A stretch of 64,000 nucleotides of DNA from NCBI GenBank assembly GCA_017306715.1, contig JAFKHV010000010.1:38737-102736 (forward strand), in the 5' to 3' direction. This document shows positions 1 through 9,063 of the stretch, piece by piece; positions within the stretch are counted from its first letter, which is position 1, and each line of letters opens with the position of its first letter. The notes under the pieces are model-generated. The model worked only from the letters and a program-made list of their open reading frames with translations, had not been told where the DNA came from and did no database searches. The DNA is from Legionella sp. (GTDB taxonomy: Bacteria; Pseudomonadota; Gammaproteobacteria; Legionellales; Legionellaceae). Both the position numbers and the translations under genes were made by a program.

Positions 1-1
1 A

Positions 2-166
2 ATGAATGACGGCACTTATGTGAACTATGATACTAATTCTCCAGATTACAATCAGGTGTTAACCAAACAAAAATTTGAAGAATTAAAAAATAATCCGGAG
101 CATGGCCTTGATCATTTTCTTGAGACGAATTCAGAGCTTAAATTTAGTCCGGGAGCCAAGCCTTAG
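2..166 (+). CDS. 3' end of an unrecognised gene (partial at window edge)
   Basis: An open frame runs from the left edge to a TAG at 164-166 and gives about 54 residues ending in FSPGAKP. The first codon visible is an ATG, but no upstream sequence is available, so this is most likely the C-terminal end of a longer protein. The segment is hydrophilic and I do not recognise a family. It ends just before a GC-rich hairpin shared with the convergent miaE gene, which supports a real gene end here. Confidence 0.5.
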   Translation: MNDGTYVNYDTNSPDYNQVLTKQKFEELKNNPEHGLDHFLETNSELKFSPGAKP

Positions 167-182
167 AGGCTCTAGATCTACT

Positions 183-209
183 ATCCCGGCATCATAGCGC
201 TGCCGGGAT
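183..209. terminator. GC-rich hairpin between convergent genes
   Basis: A perfect 9-bp inverted repeat (ATCCCGGCA at 183-191, TGCCGGGAT at 201-209) encloses a 9-nt loop. It lies between the end of the left-edge gene and the end of miaE, whose stop codon (192-194 on the minus strand) falls inside the loop. There is no T tract on either side, so it is a stem-loop 3' end at best, perhaps bidirectional, and not a textbook intrinsic terminator. Confidence 0.5.
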
Positions 210-830
210 TCCGCTGTGGAAACGAAATACTACATCTTCTGCAAGAATAAATCGATTCTCCAAATCCAGAAAAAATTGAATTCGTGCGTCGATCTCCCCA
301 CCATAAAGCTTGGCTAGATGCAAATATTCCGTAAAGTGTCTCGACTCCGAGCGCAACAAATTTTCGTAAAATTTTTGCAACTCAGGATCTGAAAGGTAAG
401 GAATGATTGCGCTAAATCGCTCACAAGAACGTGCCTCAATAATGGCACCAATAACCAGCTGATCTCTGAGGCGCTCAGCTCCATGCCTGCTGGTTACCTG
501 ATGATGCATGCACGAGGCATAACCCGAGGGCTGTAGGGGCGTAAATTCAATATCGCGTTGCTGCATTAAAGCAATGACTTTCTCAAAATGCAGCAGTTCT
601 TCACGCGCTAGAGGGGACATGAGTGCAACCAATTCTTTGCGCTCGGGGTATTTGCTCATAAAATTTATTGCTGTTGCGGCCGCTTTGCGTTCGCAATGTG
701 CGTGATCAATTAATAACAAAGGAAGATTATTCGTGCCGTATTCCAACCAGGGGGTCGGTGTTTGTACACGAAGAAAGTCATTTAATATTTGTAAATCAGT
801 AGCTAATCGTTTTACCATCGTCAAATGCAC
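192..830 (-). CDS. miaE: tRNA-(ms2io6A) hydroxylase MiaE
   Basis: This is a non-haem di-iron monooxygenase that hydroxylates the isopentenyl group of 2-methylthio-N6-isopentenyladenosine at position 37 of tRNAs reading UNN codons. The ferritin-like ligand pattern is visible: HCE at residues 45-47, EELLH at 77-81, EARSCE at 132-137 and ESRH at 162-165, that is, two E-x-x-H signatures plus partner glutamates. The length of 212 residues is normal. Two starts are possible, M1 (used here) and M5. The gene converges on the left-edge gene, and its stop lies in the loop of a hairpin. The family assignment is firm. Confidence 0.9.
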   Translation of the reverse strand: MHLTMVKRLATDLQILNDFLRVQTPTPWLEYGTNNLPLLLIDHAHCERKAAATAINFMSKYPERKELVALMSPLAREELLHFEKVIALMQQRDIEFTPLQPSGYASCMHHQVTSRHGAERLRDQLVIGAIIEARSCERFSAIIPYLSDPELQKFYENLLRSESRHFTEYLHLAKLYGGEIDARIQFFLDLENRFILAEDVVFRFHSGIPAAL

Positions 831-889
831 TATACTTTGAAAAAATAGTCTTATACCACAGTACTCGAATAAATTAAATTGGATTAAAA

Positions 890-1759
890 ATGAGCGAAGT
901 ACAAACTATTGATATGCAAAATTGGTTCTCTACCTATGGTCTAATTACTTCCGAGCGAATCCTTGGACGGTACCAGATAAAATTAGCGGGTACTGAATTA
1001 GTGACTGCAATTAAAAAATCGAGCAGTTTTTACCATAAACTAGTAGAAACTCCGGTTCGTCACGTCTTAAATGGTATTATTTTACAGCAAGCACATGATT
1101 ACCATGTTTATGCACAGAAACTGTTTATTGACTATATGCTTTCTGGCGAAAACAGCAAGGGGCCTGAGGAGCAGGGCGCACATACCCGTGAGCGTTTGGA
1201 AGAAGAGCGTCAGGCGCTGGTGCACTTGGGAGAGGAATTTAATAAAAAACAATTAGAGCATCAAAACTTAATCGCACAAACTCAGGCTGAACTAATAAAA
1301 GTCGGACAAAATTTCAATAAGCTTTTTGAAAAAACAATTGCAAGCCTGATGAGCCATTTAAAACAATTTTCCCTTGATAAAGCCACGTGCCGTCGTATAC
1401 TGAATCAGGGTTTAATTCATGGAGATTTTACCCCCCACACCGAGGCGATTCATTTTGCTAAAATCGTAGTGGATGCATTGGGAACGAAACAAGCAGAGCA
1501 GCTTTTGCCAATCGTTCAAAATGATCTAGCCGAACTGCTAACTTTTACAGATGAAGCACTTGTACACGCTCAATCCATGCGAGAGCGTAGCGAGGAGATG
1601 ACTTTTGCCGCTAATGGATACCGCACGCGTTTTTATGAAAGTATATTGCGTATTATTGAGCAACTTAAATTATTACCTGAATACAAAATTGATCCGGTTC
1701 AAGATGGAATTAATCGCGAAACGTTGTATTTTGATCCAGATATTGGTGCAGTAAATTGA
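890..1759 (+). CDS. Unknown helical protein, 289 residues
   Basis: A complete frame starts 59 bp from the divergent miaE. The protein is hydrophilic and lacks a signal peptide or membrane segment. A charged helical stretch at about residues 95-150, rich in E, Q, K and R, could form a coiled coil. I recognise no catalytic motif or named family. The steady codon use and the short divergent spacing support a real gene. A cytoplasmic role is likely from composition, but no function can be given. Confidence 0.75.
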   Translation: MSEVQTIDMQNWFSTYGLITSERILGRYQIKLAGTELVTAIKKSSSFYHKLVETPVRHVLNGIILQQAHDYHVYAQKLFIDYMLSGENSKGPEEQGAHTRERLEEERQALVHLGEEFNKKQLEHQNLIAQTQAELIKVGQNFNKLFEKTIASLMSHLKQFSLDKATCRRILNQGLIHGDFTPHTEAIHFAKIVVDALGTKQAEQLLPIVQNDLAELLTFTDEALVHAQSMRERSEEMTFAANGYRTRFYESILRIIEQLKLLPEYKIDPVQDGINRETLYFDPDIGAVN

Positions 1760-2102
1760 CATGGATGATTATGGTGCCGGTAGTAAGTAACGGCACATTG
1801 AAATTAAATAAATATAATTATCTGTTTTGGTATTCGCAATTTTTAGTGAGGCTTAAACCAAGAGGAAAGTGTCTGTGGCTGTGGTGATAATTTTTTTTAA
1901 TACCAATTAATATTTGATTATTATTGAGAATTAATAGCCAAACCAGGTCGTACTTTTTATACCGATACCAAAAATCATAATTGCCTTCAAATTTTGAGCA
2001 TTTTGTCACGTAATAACAATACTATTCATATGATTCTGTGCATTGTATTCAAATTTCGTGTATAATGGCGCGCTTTAACTTAACCGAGACGGAGTGCCCA
2101 GA
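1760..2102. other. Intergenic region upstream of ndk
   Basis: This stretch of about 340 bp contains no convincing gene. Near its left end is a 6-bp stem (GTGCCG at 1774-1779, CGGCAC at 1791-1796) just after the preceding gene, without a T tract. The middle is very AT-rich. A 63-codon minus-strand frame (1818-2009) has composition like random AT-rich DNA and I do not call it. The right end holds the probable ndk promoter. Confidence 0.5.
2061..2066 (+). promoter_or_regulatory. Candidate -10 element of ndk
   Basis: A perfect TATAAT lies 36 bp before the ndk ATG. No good -35 hexamer sits at 16-18 bp, so the call rests on the -10 match and its position alone. Confidence 0.35.
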
Positions 2103-2528
2103 ATGGCCAAAGAATCAACGCTTTCAATCATTAAACCCGATGCAGTAGCTAAGTCAGTTATTGGACAAATATATAGCCGTTTTGAAGAAGCAGGATTAGA
2201 CATCGTTGCTGCCAAAATGATGCAATTAAGCCGTGCTCAAGCAGAAGATTTCTATGATATTCACCGTGAACGTCCTTTTTTCAATGCTTTAGTTGAGTTT
2301 ATGATTTCTGGTCCTGTCATGATTCAAGTTTTACATGGTGAAAATGCGGTTGCTAAAAACCGTGATATTATGGGAGCGACTAATCCTAAAGAAGCTGCTC
2401 CAGGGACAATTCGTGCAGATTTCGCAGATAGTATTGATGCGAATGCGGTCCATGGTTCTGATAGCCAGGAAAATGCAACGCGTGAAATTGCTTTCTTTTT
2501 CGAACCCCATGAGGTTTGTGCACGTTAA
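2103..2528 (+). CDS. ndk: Nucleoside diphosphate kinase
   Basis: Ndk transfers the gamma-phosphate from ATP to other nucleoside diphosphates through a phosphohistidine and so balances cytoplasmic NTP pools. The N-terminal [11 protein letters not shown] block and the active-site block NAVHGSDS, with the catalytic His at residue 117, are intact. I chose the ATG at 2103, which gives the usual 141 residues and has GGAG 8 bp upstream. A GTG at 2094 would add only three residues. rlmN follows after 19 bp in the same direction, so the two probably share a transcript. Confidence 0.97.
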   Translation: MAKESTLSIIKPDAVAKSVIGQIYSRFEEAGLDIVAAKMMQLSRAQAEDFYDIHRERPFFNALVEFMISGPVMIQVLHGENAVAKNRDIMGATNPKEAAPGTIRADFADSIDANAVHGSDSQENATREIAFFFEPHEVCAR

Positions 2529-2547
2529 GAAATATTTGAGGTAAAAA

Positions 2548-3675
2548 ATGTCTGAACAAAAAGTGAATCTACTGGATTATAACTACCAGCAAATGCGTGA
2601 ATTACTCAGTTCATGGGGAGAGCAACCCTATCGAGCACAGCAATTAATGCAATGGATTCACCAAGTAGGGTTGGATGATTTTACCCAAATGACCAACCTT
2701 GGGAAAGCTTTACGTGAAAAGCTTTCCCAACGGGCTTTTATCAAAGTTCCGGAAATTATTGCCTGTCAAAAATCAAATGATGGCACTCATAAATGGCTGC
2801 TTAAACTCGATTGTGGCAATTGTATTGAAACAGTTTATATCCCTGAAAAAAGCCGTGGAACCTTATGTGTTTCCTCGCAGGTAGGCTGTGCATTAAATTG
2901 TTCGTTTTGTTCTACAGCAAAACAGGGATTTAACCGTAATTTGACGACTGCCGAAATTATAGGTCAAGTCTGGGTAGCTGTGCGTGAATTATCCACACAT
3001 GAAGGTGCTCATGACAAACATTTGACGAATGTTGTTATGATGGGAATGGGGGAGCCATTACTTAATTTTGATAATGTAGTCTCTGCCATGAATATCATGA
3101 TGGATGATTTTGCCTATGGCCTCTCAAAGCGTCGAGTGACGTTAAGTACTTCAGGAGTTTTGCCCGATTTAGAGCGTTTACGACAAGTCAGCCCTGTGGC
3201 ACTGGCTGTTTCTTTGCATGCCCCAAATGACGATTTACGTAACGAGCTGGTTCCTATTAATAAAAAGTATCCCTTAAAACAGCTTATGGCTTTGTGTAAA
3301 ATTTACTTCAAAGACGAGCCGCGACGTAAAGTAACTTTTGAGTATGTGATGCTCAAAGGAGTAAATGATCAGCCTGAGCATGCGGATCAATTAATCAAAT
3401 TATTGCATGATGTTCCGGCTAAGGTGAATCTCATTCCGTTTAATCCGTTCCCGATGACTCAGTATCAGCGTTCTTCCCAGCAAGCGATTGATGCATTTCG
3501 TGACAAACTCATTGCCCATGGGATTAACACGATTACGCGCAAAACACGCGGTGATGACATTGATGCAGCTTGCGGGCAATTAGCGGGTGAAGTTCAAGAT
3601 CGAACAAGTCGTTCTCAACGTTGGCAGAAATTAAATTTTGTAAAAAATAATGCTGTAGAATCTGTAAATTATTAA
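2548..3675 (+). CDS. rlmN: Dual-specificity RNA methyltransferase RlmN
   Basis: RlmN is a radical-SAM enzyme that methylates C2 of A2503 in 23S rRNA and of A37 in some tRNAs. The cluster-binding CxxxCxxC is at C114, C118 and C121. The catalytic cysteine expected near the C-terminus is C342, in DIDAACGQL. The length of 375 residues is typical. It lies 19 bp after ndk with an AGG-type ribosome site before the ATG. No intrinsic terminator follows; the downstream DNA is AT-rich and then repetitive. Confidence 0.97.
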   Translation: MSEQKVNLLDYNYQQMRELLSSWGEQPYRAQQLMQWIHQVGLDDFTQMTNLGKALREKLSQRAFIKVPEIIACQKSNDGTHKWLLKLDCGNCIETVYIPEKSRGTLCVSSQVGCALNCSFCSTAKQGFNRNLTTAEIIGQVWVAVRELSTHEGAHDKHLTNVVMMGMGEPLLNFDNVVSAMNIMMDDFAYGLSKRRVTLSTSGVLPDLERLRQVSPVALAVSLHAPNDDLRNELVPINKKYPLKQLMALCKIYFKDEPRRKVTFEYVMLKGVNDQPEHADQLIKLLHDVPAKVNLIPFNPFPMTQYQRSSQQAIDAFRDKLIAHGINTITRKTRGDDIDAACGQLAGEVQDRTSRSQRWQKLNFVKNNAVESVNY

Positions 3676-4929
3676 ATTAATCTTAATCTTTTTTGACAAT
3701 TATTTTTTTGTTAATAGCTCTGCAAAATTGCTTAAAGTATTAAACCACGTCACCCTGAGCAGGGCGAGCGGTCTCCAAGATGAGGCACAATGTTACATTG
3801 ATTTGAACCTAATAATTAGCCAAGACATTTTTCTCAAGTGATCGTGTTTTGGGAGTTTGTTAATTACTAGCTTTATTTTTCCCCGTCATAATCTGATTCT
3901 AGACCTTTTATAATTGCTCTAAGGATAACTCATTTAGGAGATCCTTCGCTTCGCTCAGGATGAAGTGGTGGTGAGTGGTCTGCTGGAGATCTCATCTCAT
4001 CCGTCATCCCGAGTTTACGAGGGCTCTCCATCAGAAGGAACAATCTTGAACATTAAATTCCTAATCAAGTTTAATGATCCCGCATGAACTGAGTAAGTGC
4101 CAATTGCAGGAGATCCATCGCTTCGCTCTGGATGAGGTGGATTGAGGGCTCTATTACCTCATCCCACTGCTCCGTCATCCCGAGTTTACGAGGGATCTCA
4201 ATCAGAAGGAACAATCTCGAACATTAAATTCCTAATCAAGTCTAATGCTCTCGCATGAACTGAGTAAGTGCCAATTGCAGGAGATCCATCGCTTCGCTCT
4301 GGATGACGTGGATTGAAGGGCTCTATTACCTCATCCCACTGTTCCGTCATCCCGAGTTTACGAGGGATCTCCATCAGAAGGAACAATCTCGAACATTAAA
4401 TTCCTAATCAAGTTTAATGCTCTCGCATGAACTGAGTAAGTGCCAATTGCAGGAGATCCATCGCTTCGCTCTGGATGACGTGGATTGAAGGGCTTTATTA
4501 CCTCATCCCACTGCTCCCTCATCCCGAGTTTACGAGGGATCTCAATCAGAAGGAACAATCTCGAACATTAAATTCCTAATCAAGTCTAATGCTCTCGCAT
4601 GAACTGAGTAAGTGCCAATTGCAGGAGATCCATCGCTTCGCTCTGGATGATGTGGATTGAAGGGCTCTATTACCTCATCCCACTGTTCCGTCATCCCGAG
4701 TTTACGAGGTATCTCAATCAGAAGGAACAATCTCGAACATTAAATTCCTAATCAAGTTTAATAATCTCTTATGAATTTAGTCAGTGCCAATTGTAGGAGA
4801 TCTCTCGTTAACAGTCGGGATGACATAATAAGCGGTGCTTTTTTATTCCATTGTAACGAGGTGGCGCTAATTAGTTACCTTCTGGCTATCCTGATTACGT
4901 GGTGTTTAATGATTCCAGGTGCGGTTTAG
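3676..4929. other. Gene-free block between rlmN and the RES toxin
   Basis: About 1.25 kb holds no believable gene. It contains a REP-like element near 3747-3790 (CACCCTGAGCAGGGCGAGCG), a tandem array of a ~172-bp unit (3939-4797) and a degraded edge of the same family up to about 4830. Minus-strand frames of about 62-66 codons inside the array merely recur with the repeat period and are not treated as genes. Confidence 0.7.
3939..4797. repeat. Five tandem copies of a ~172-bp palindrome-bearing unit
   Basis: Units begin (at AGATCC) at 3939, 4111, 4282, 4454 and 4626, with spacings of 172, 171, 172 and 172, and a degraded start of the next copy lies at 4798. The last three units differ at only a few positions, while the first is clearly more diverged. 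Each unit carries two facing arms, GAGATCC...GGATGACG and CGTCATCC...GGGATCTC, which are inverted complements and could fold into a long imperfect hairpin. The sequence style (CATCGCTTCGCTCTGGATGA) resembles dispersed palindromic elements of intracellular proteobacteria. Confidence 0.9.
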
Positions 4930-5634
4930 TTAAAGAACCAAACTATTTTGTTCTTGAATGAGTTCATTACCGCGATAACATTTAATAGATTTTTCCTCTA
5001 TATCCACTACATATTGTAGTCGACAAAATTCACGAGGATTAGAGAGTAAGCGCGCATTAAATATGACTAAATTAATACCCTGGTCATGGCGAGCTGAGGG
5101 CGTAATGAGTAGAGGATGCCCCTCTTGAGCGACTCGACGTCCAACTTCTTGGCAGGATTGATAATCTTCGGGATCAACAAGCCAGGGGAATTCTTCTCTT
5201 TTGGCCGAGAGATCAATACCTAAACCCTCACAATAAATTTTGGCCACCTTTCTATCCACCGTTACGGTTTTTTGTGATTGAAAAACTTCCCAGGCATCTT
5301 TAATTTCCTGGATAAAATGATATTGAGTTTCATAAATGGTAGTAATTAACTCTTCACACCCATACCAACATGCAATAGCACCATCACTATAGCGCGAGCA
5401 CGTAATATGTGTAAAAGGATAATCAATAAAATCATTTTTGCTGTAATCAAAACCCCGCTGAATCAGGTTTTGTTTCGTAAGAGGCGGGTGAGTATGACTC
5501 TCTAGAGCATTTGCTGCATCCCAATTACGCGGATCGTCACTGAGATCGTCGAATAAATCTTGAGATTTTTTGATGCTTCGAATATTGCGAAACACATCCT
5601 GTGAATAATCACGTACTGTATCAAATAAAAGCAC
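4930..5634 (-). CDS. RES-domain toxin (NAD-targeting family)
   Basis: This is the likely toxin of a type II toxin-antitoxin pair. RES proteins (MbcT/ParT family) have an ADP-ribosyltransferase-like fold and act on NAD+ or modify host targets. The three name-giving residues appear in the expected order: Arg81 in CSRYSDG, Glu102 in IYETQYHF and Ser180 in TPSARHD. The length of 234 residues is normal and no signal peptide is seen. The gene starts 3 bp after the antitoxin stop, in antitoxin-first order, so translation is probably coupled. Its substrate (degraded NAD or a modified protein) cannot be read from sequence. No key residue is lost, so it is probably active when free. Confidence 0.88.
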   Translation of the reverse strand: MLLFDTVRDYSQDVFRNIRSIKKSQDLFDDLSDDPRNWDAANALESHTHPPLTKQNLIQRGFDYSKNDFIDYPFTHITCSRYSDGAIACWYGCEELITTIYETQYHFIQEIKDAWEVFQSQKTVTVDRKVAKIYCEGLGIDLSAKREEFPWLVDPEDYQSCQEVGRRVAQEGHPLLITPSARHDQGINLVIFNARLLSNPREFCRLQYVVDIEEKSIKCYRGNELIQEQNSLVL

Positions 5635-5637
5635 GGT

Positions 5638-6039
5638 TCATTGACCTCGCATAAAATCTGTCAAACGTCTAATCTGGGCTATTCCGAGATATCCTTGTTC
5701 GAGCATGACATCAAGTGGACGAAGATTATGTAATTTTCTATTTCTACCTTTAACCCACTGATAGACGACCTCTTTATTATATGGATAAAGGATACGCAAA
5801 CTTTTATGGATGCCTAATAAATTTCCAACGCGTTCAATAGTATCACGACCGGTAATATGTGCGGTGCCTTTTTTAAATTTAGCAAGTTGAGCTGCACTTA
5901 TGCCGCCCAATAAATTGCACTCTTCATCATTTTTTAACTGCCAATGTTTAAATAAGGCAATGACATTTTGTGTATTACGCCTGAGCATATCTTCGTTTAG
6001 ATCATGATTAATTGCCCCGGCTGTAGATAATGGATTCAT
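5638..6039 (-). CDS. Xre/MbcA/ParS-family antitoxin
   Basis: This 133-residue protein is the partner of the RES toxin downstream. A helix-turn-helix-like part is at about residues 25-65 (GISAAQLAKFKKG). The C-terminal toxin-binding segment has the family hallmark RPLDVMLEQGYLGI followed by the RRLTDFMRGQ end, which in studied members inserts into the toxin active site. The ATG at 6039 has GAGGA just upstream. A perfect 16-bp inverted repeat spans the region before the start and is the obvious place for autoregulation by the antitoxin or the complex. The family call is strong; the operator role is inferred. Confidence 0.87.
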   Translation of the reverse strand: MNPLSTAGAINHDLNEDMLRRNTQNVIALFKHWQLKNDEECNLLGGISAAQLAKFKKGTAHITGRDTIERVGNLLGIHKSLRILYPYNKEVVYQWVKGRNRKLHNLRPLDVMLEQGYLGIAQIRRLTDFMRGQ

Positions 6040-6043
6040 AATT

Positions 6044-6086
6044 ATTCCTCTATTTATAGTTTATTTTATTCTATAAATAGAGGAAT
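6044..6086. promoter_or_regulatory. Perfect 16-bp inverted repeat, candidate toxin-antitoxin operator
   Basis: ATTCCTCTATTTATAG (6044-6059) and its exact complement CTATAAATAGAGGAAT (6071-6086) flank an 11-bp AT spacer. The left arm covers the GAGGA ribosome site of the antitoxin gene. The spacing suits binding by a dimeric Xre-type repressor. As RNA it could also form a stem that hides the ribosome site or ends transcription of aacS. Confidence 0.65.
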
Positions 6087-6102
6087 TGCAAATTTGAAGG
6101 AC

Positions 6103-8043
6103 TTAATTCAATAATTCTGGGCGATTTTTAAAGCCCTCTAAGGCTGAAGGATTGGCAAGTGATTGAATATTGTTTACCGTCTGACCATGAACAACTTGCC
6201 TAACAGCCACCTCCACAATTTTACCGCTCATGGTCCGTGGAATATCATCAACTTGAAGTATTTTCTCCGGAACATGACGGGGTGATGCATTACTACGAAT
6301 CACCTGTTTAATTTTTTCAACTAAAGATTGATCTAAGAGAATGTTTTCTCTTAGTTTAACAAAAAGAATAACTCGAACATCGTCAACCCAATCTTGTCCA
6401 ATAACGATACTATCGAGAACCTCATCAACTTTTTCAACTTGACGATAAATTTCAGCAGTGCCAATGCGCACACCACCAGGATTGAGAACGGCATCTGAGC
6501 GTCCGTAGATAATAAGTCCATGATGTGCAGTAATTTCCGCAAAATCACCATGAGCCCAAACTCCGGGGAAGCGCTCAAAATAGGCGCTATGATATTTACT
6601 CCGGTCGTTATCCTGCCAAAAGCCTAGCGGCATTGATGGAAAGGGTTTAGTACAGACAAGTTCGCCGCGTGTTTGTGTTACCGATTGCCCATCATCATCA
6701 AAAACTTCAACCGCCATGCCTAAGCCCAGACATTGCAGTTCGCCACGATAAACCGGTAACAGAGGATTACCCAGGGCAAAGCAAGAGATAATGTCCGTTC
6801 CGCCAGAGATAGAGCTTAGCTGCAAATCCTCTTTTATCTGTTCATACACATAATCATAACTTCGTGGCAAGAGGGGAGAACCTGTAGAAAGAATGCAGCG
6901 TAACTTGGTAAGCGTAAATTCATCTTTTGGATGTATCCCTGATTTCTCAACAGCAGAAATAAATTTAGCACTGGTACCAAAAACAGATACTTCCTCTTCA
7001 TCCAATAGGCTAAAGAGGCGTTCAGGAGTGGGATAAGTCGGTGAGCCCTCATACAAGATAAGTGTAGTACCTAGAGCTAAAGCTGAGATGGTCCAATTCC
7101 ACATCATCCAACCACAGGTAGTGTAAAAACATAATCGATCATCTGCACGTAAGTCACTATGCAGGCCTAATTCTTTTAGATGCTGCAACAGGGTGCCTCC
7201 GGCTCCATGAACAATGCATTTGGGTTTTCCAGTTGTGCCTGAGGAAAACATAATATAGATGGGATGATTAAAGGGAAGTGATGTAAACGTACACGCTGTT
7301 GCAGGTTTAGAAAATTCTTGCCAAAAACAAGCGTGGGGAAGTTCTGTGATATCCAGTGACTTATGAATATTGGGACAAATGACAATTTTTCTTAAAGAAG
7401 TCATGGAGGCTGCTAATGCTTTAATTTTTTCCTCTGCTGGAAAAGTTTTACCATTATAAAAATGTCCGTCACCAATAAAAAGAAGCGTTGGTTCAATTTG
7501 TCCTAATCGATCTAAAGCGGCTTGTGCGCCAAAATCAGGAGAGCAAGAGGCCCATATGGCGCCCAAAGAAGTTGCCGCAAGCATGGCAATCACTGCATAA
7601 TGAGTATTGGGTAATAACGCGGCAACGCGGTCCCCAATTTTAATGCCTGCAGCCTTCATCCCTTCGGCACATTGCGCAACGGCCTGATGCAATTGGGCAT
7701 AGCTTAATTCATAGCGTTCATTGCTTTCATTAATGCAGATCAACGCTTGATGTTCATCGTTTCGCGATAATAATTGCTCAGCAAAGTTTAACCTTGCCCC
7801 AGAAAACCAGTGTGCTGTAAAAATATCCTCATAGTAATTTAGGATTTGATGAGGAGGCGTATGGAACTTAATATGAAAAAAATCGGCTAAAGTGGACCAA
7901 AAGTCTTCCGGATGAGTAATCGACCAGGTGTGTAAATCCGGATAGTCTGAGAAAATCTGACAATGTTTTTGTGCGGCAAAATTTAAAAACTGCCACATGC
8001 GACTATTTTGAGGTTGGGACGGTGTCCATACAGCATCACTCAT
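6103..8043 (-). CDS. aacS: Acetoacetyl-CoA synthetase (acetoacetate-CoA ligase)
   Basis: This enzyme activates acetoacetate with ATP and CoA through an acyl-adenylate, so the acetoacetate released by HMG-CoA lyase can be cleaved by thiolase. The adenylate-forming signature FSSGTTGKPKCIVHG, the GGTDI block and the late GRSDAVLNPGGVRIG block with the C-terminal SGK lysine are all present. The ATG at 8043 (MSDAVWTPSQ) has a purine-rich ribosome site and gives 646 residues, near the family's ~650. An in-frame extension to 8100 looks non-native. It is the last gene of the leucine-degradation operon, 60 bp after liuE. Confidence 0.93.
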   Translation of the reverse strand: MSDAVWTPSQPQNSRMWQFLNFAAQKHCQIFSDYPDLHTWSITHPEDFWSTLADFFHIKFHTPPHQILNYYEDIFTAHWFSGARLNFAEQLLSRNDEHQALICINESNERYELSYAQLHQAVAQCAEGMKAAGIKIGDRVAALLPNTHYAVIAMLAATSLGAIWASCSPDFGAQAALDRLGQIEPTLLFIGDGHFYNGKTFPAEEKIKALAASMTSLRKIVICPNIHKSLDITELPHACFWQEFSKPATACTFTSLPFNHPIYIMFSSGTTGKPKCIVHGAGGTLLQHLKELGLHSDLRADDRLCFYTTCGWMMWNWTISALALGTTLILYEGSPTYPTPERLFSLLDEEEVSVFGTSAKFISAVEKSGIHPKDEFTLTKLRCILSTGSPLLPRSYDYVYEQIKEDLQLSSISGGTDIISCFALGNPLLPVYRGELQCLGLGMAVEVFDDDGQSVTQTRGELVCTKPFPSMPLGFWQDNDRSKYHSAYFERFPGVWAHGDFAEITAHHGLIIYGRSDAVLNPGGVRIGTAEIYRQVEKVDEVLDSIVIGQDWVDDVRVILFVKLRENILLDQSLVEKIKQVIRSNASPRHVPEKILQVDDIPRTMSGKIVEVAVRQVVHGQTVNNIQSLANPSALEGFKNRPELLN

Positions 8044-8103
8044 TGTTTTACTCTCTATTTTTATTATTATTAAATTCTTTGGGAGACGGAAACGAATCAA
8101 TAA

Positions 8104-9021
8104 CTAAACTAAAGCTATTTCCATTGAGCCTAGAAGTGCGTTTGCGACTTTAGACTGATTTTTGCGTCCCAAGATTTTGCAAATCATCTCTCCGGTACGC
8201 ACGACTTTAAAAACATCGATGCCGGTTTCAATCCCCAAGCCATGCATCAGGTAAAGAACATCTTCCGTCGCAACGTTACCTGTGGCCCCCATCGCATAAG
8301 GGCAGCCACCAAGACCTGCTACGGAGCTATCGAAGCGGTGCACACCATAGTTTAAAGAACTATGAATATTCGCAATCGCTTGACCATAAGTATCATGAAA
8401 ATGCATTGCGAGTTTGGATACTGGAATGCGTTTAAGCACTTCATCCAATACCAGTTGCGTTTGTCTGGGAGTACCAACACCAATGGTATCGCCTAAAGAA
8501 ATTTCATGGACGCCCAAGTCAAGTAATTGCTGCATGACCTCTGCTACCTTTAGCGGAGCAATTTTACCCTCATACGGGCAGCCGAGCACACAGGAGATAT
8601 AACCACGTACAGGAATATCATGCTGCATCGCTAACGCCAAAACCGGTTGAAATCTTTGAATACTTTCACTAACAGAACATTTAATGTTGCGTTGGTTAAA
8701 CGATTCACTTGCCGCGGTGAATACGGCAACTTCTCTAACTCCTGCAGCCAATGCTTTGATCATGCCGCGTTCATTGGGTACCAGTGCAGAATAATGAACG
8801 GTGGGATTTTTATCAATGGCATTAAATACTTCATCGTGATCAGCGAGTTGCGGGATTGCTTTGGCTGAAACAAAGCTAGTCGCTTCGATATATTGAAGCC
8901 CTGTTTGACTTAAGGCATTGATCAGCTCAATTTTATGTCGTGTAGAGACAAAAGCAGGTTCATTTTGTAATCCATCACGTGGGCCTACCTCAATAATTGT
9001 CACATGTTGCGGATAATCCAT
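8104..9021 (-). CDS. liuE: Hydroxymethylglutaryl-CoA lyase
   Basis: It cleaves HMG-CoA into acetoacetate and acetyl-CoA, the final step of leucine degradation. The TIM-barrel features of the DRE-TIM family are visible: EVGPRDGLQNE near residue 11, HFHDTYGQA with metal-ligand histidines, and the catalytic cysteine motif GLGGCPYA. The length of 305 residues is standard. It sits 42 bp after the biotin carboxylase gene, with AGAGA before the ATG. The family name mvaB is also used for this enzyme. Confidence 0.95.
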   Translation of the reverse strand: MDYPQHVTIIEVGPRDGLQNEPAFVSTRHKIELINALSQTGLQYIEATSFVSAKAIPQLADHDEVFNAIDKNPTVHYSALVPNERGMIKALAAGVREVAVFTAASESFNQRNIKCSVSESIQRFQPVLALAMQHDIPVRGYISCVLGCPYEGKIAPLKVAEVMQQLLDLGVHEISLGDTIGVGTPRQTQLVLDEVLKRIPVSKLAMHFHDTYGQAIANIHSSLNYGVHRFDSSVAGLGGCPYAMGATGNVATEDVLYLMHGLGIETGIDVFKVVRTGEMICKILGRKNQSKVANALLGSMEIALV

Positions 9022-9063
9022 CGCTCATCTCTAATTAGCAGGTTATTGATTAATAAGGCTTAA

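Noticed and set aside
1818..2009. 63-codon minus-strand frame upstream of ndk
   Set aside because: AT-rich composition gives mainly K, N, Y, I; no ribosome site and no family pattern.
4198..4730. Three similar minus-strand frames of 62-66 codons
   Set aside because: They recur with the 172-bp repeat period and read through the palindromes; no separate ribosome sites. They are by-products of the repeat.
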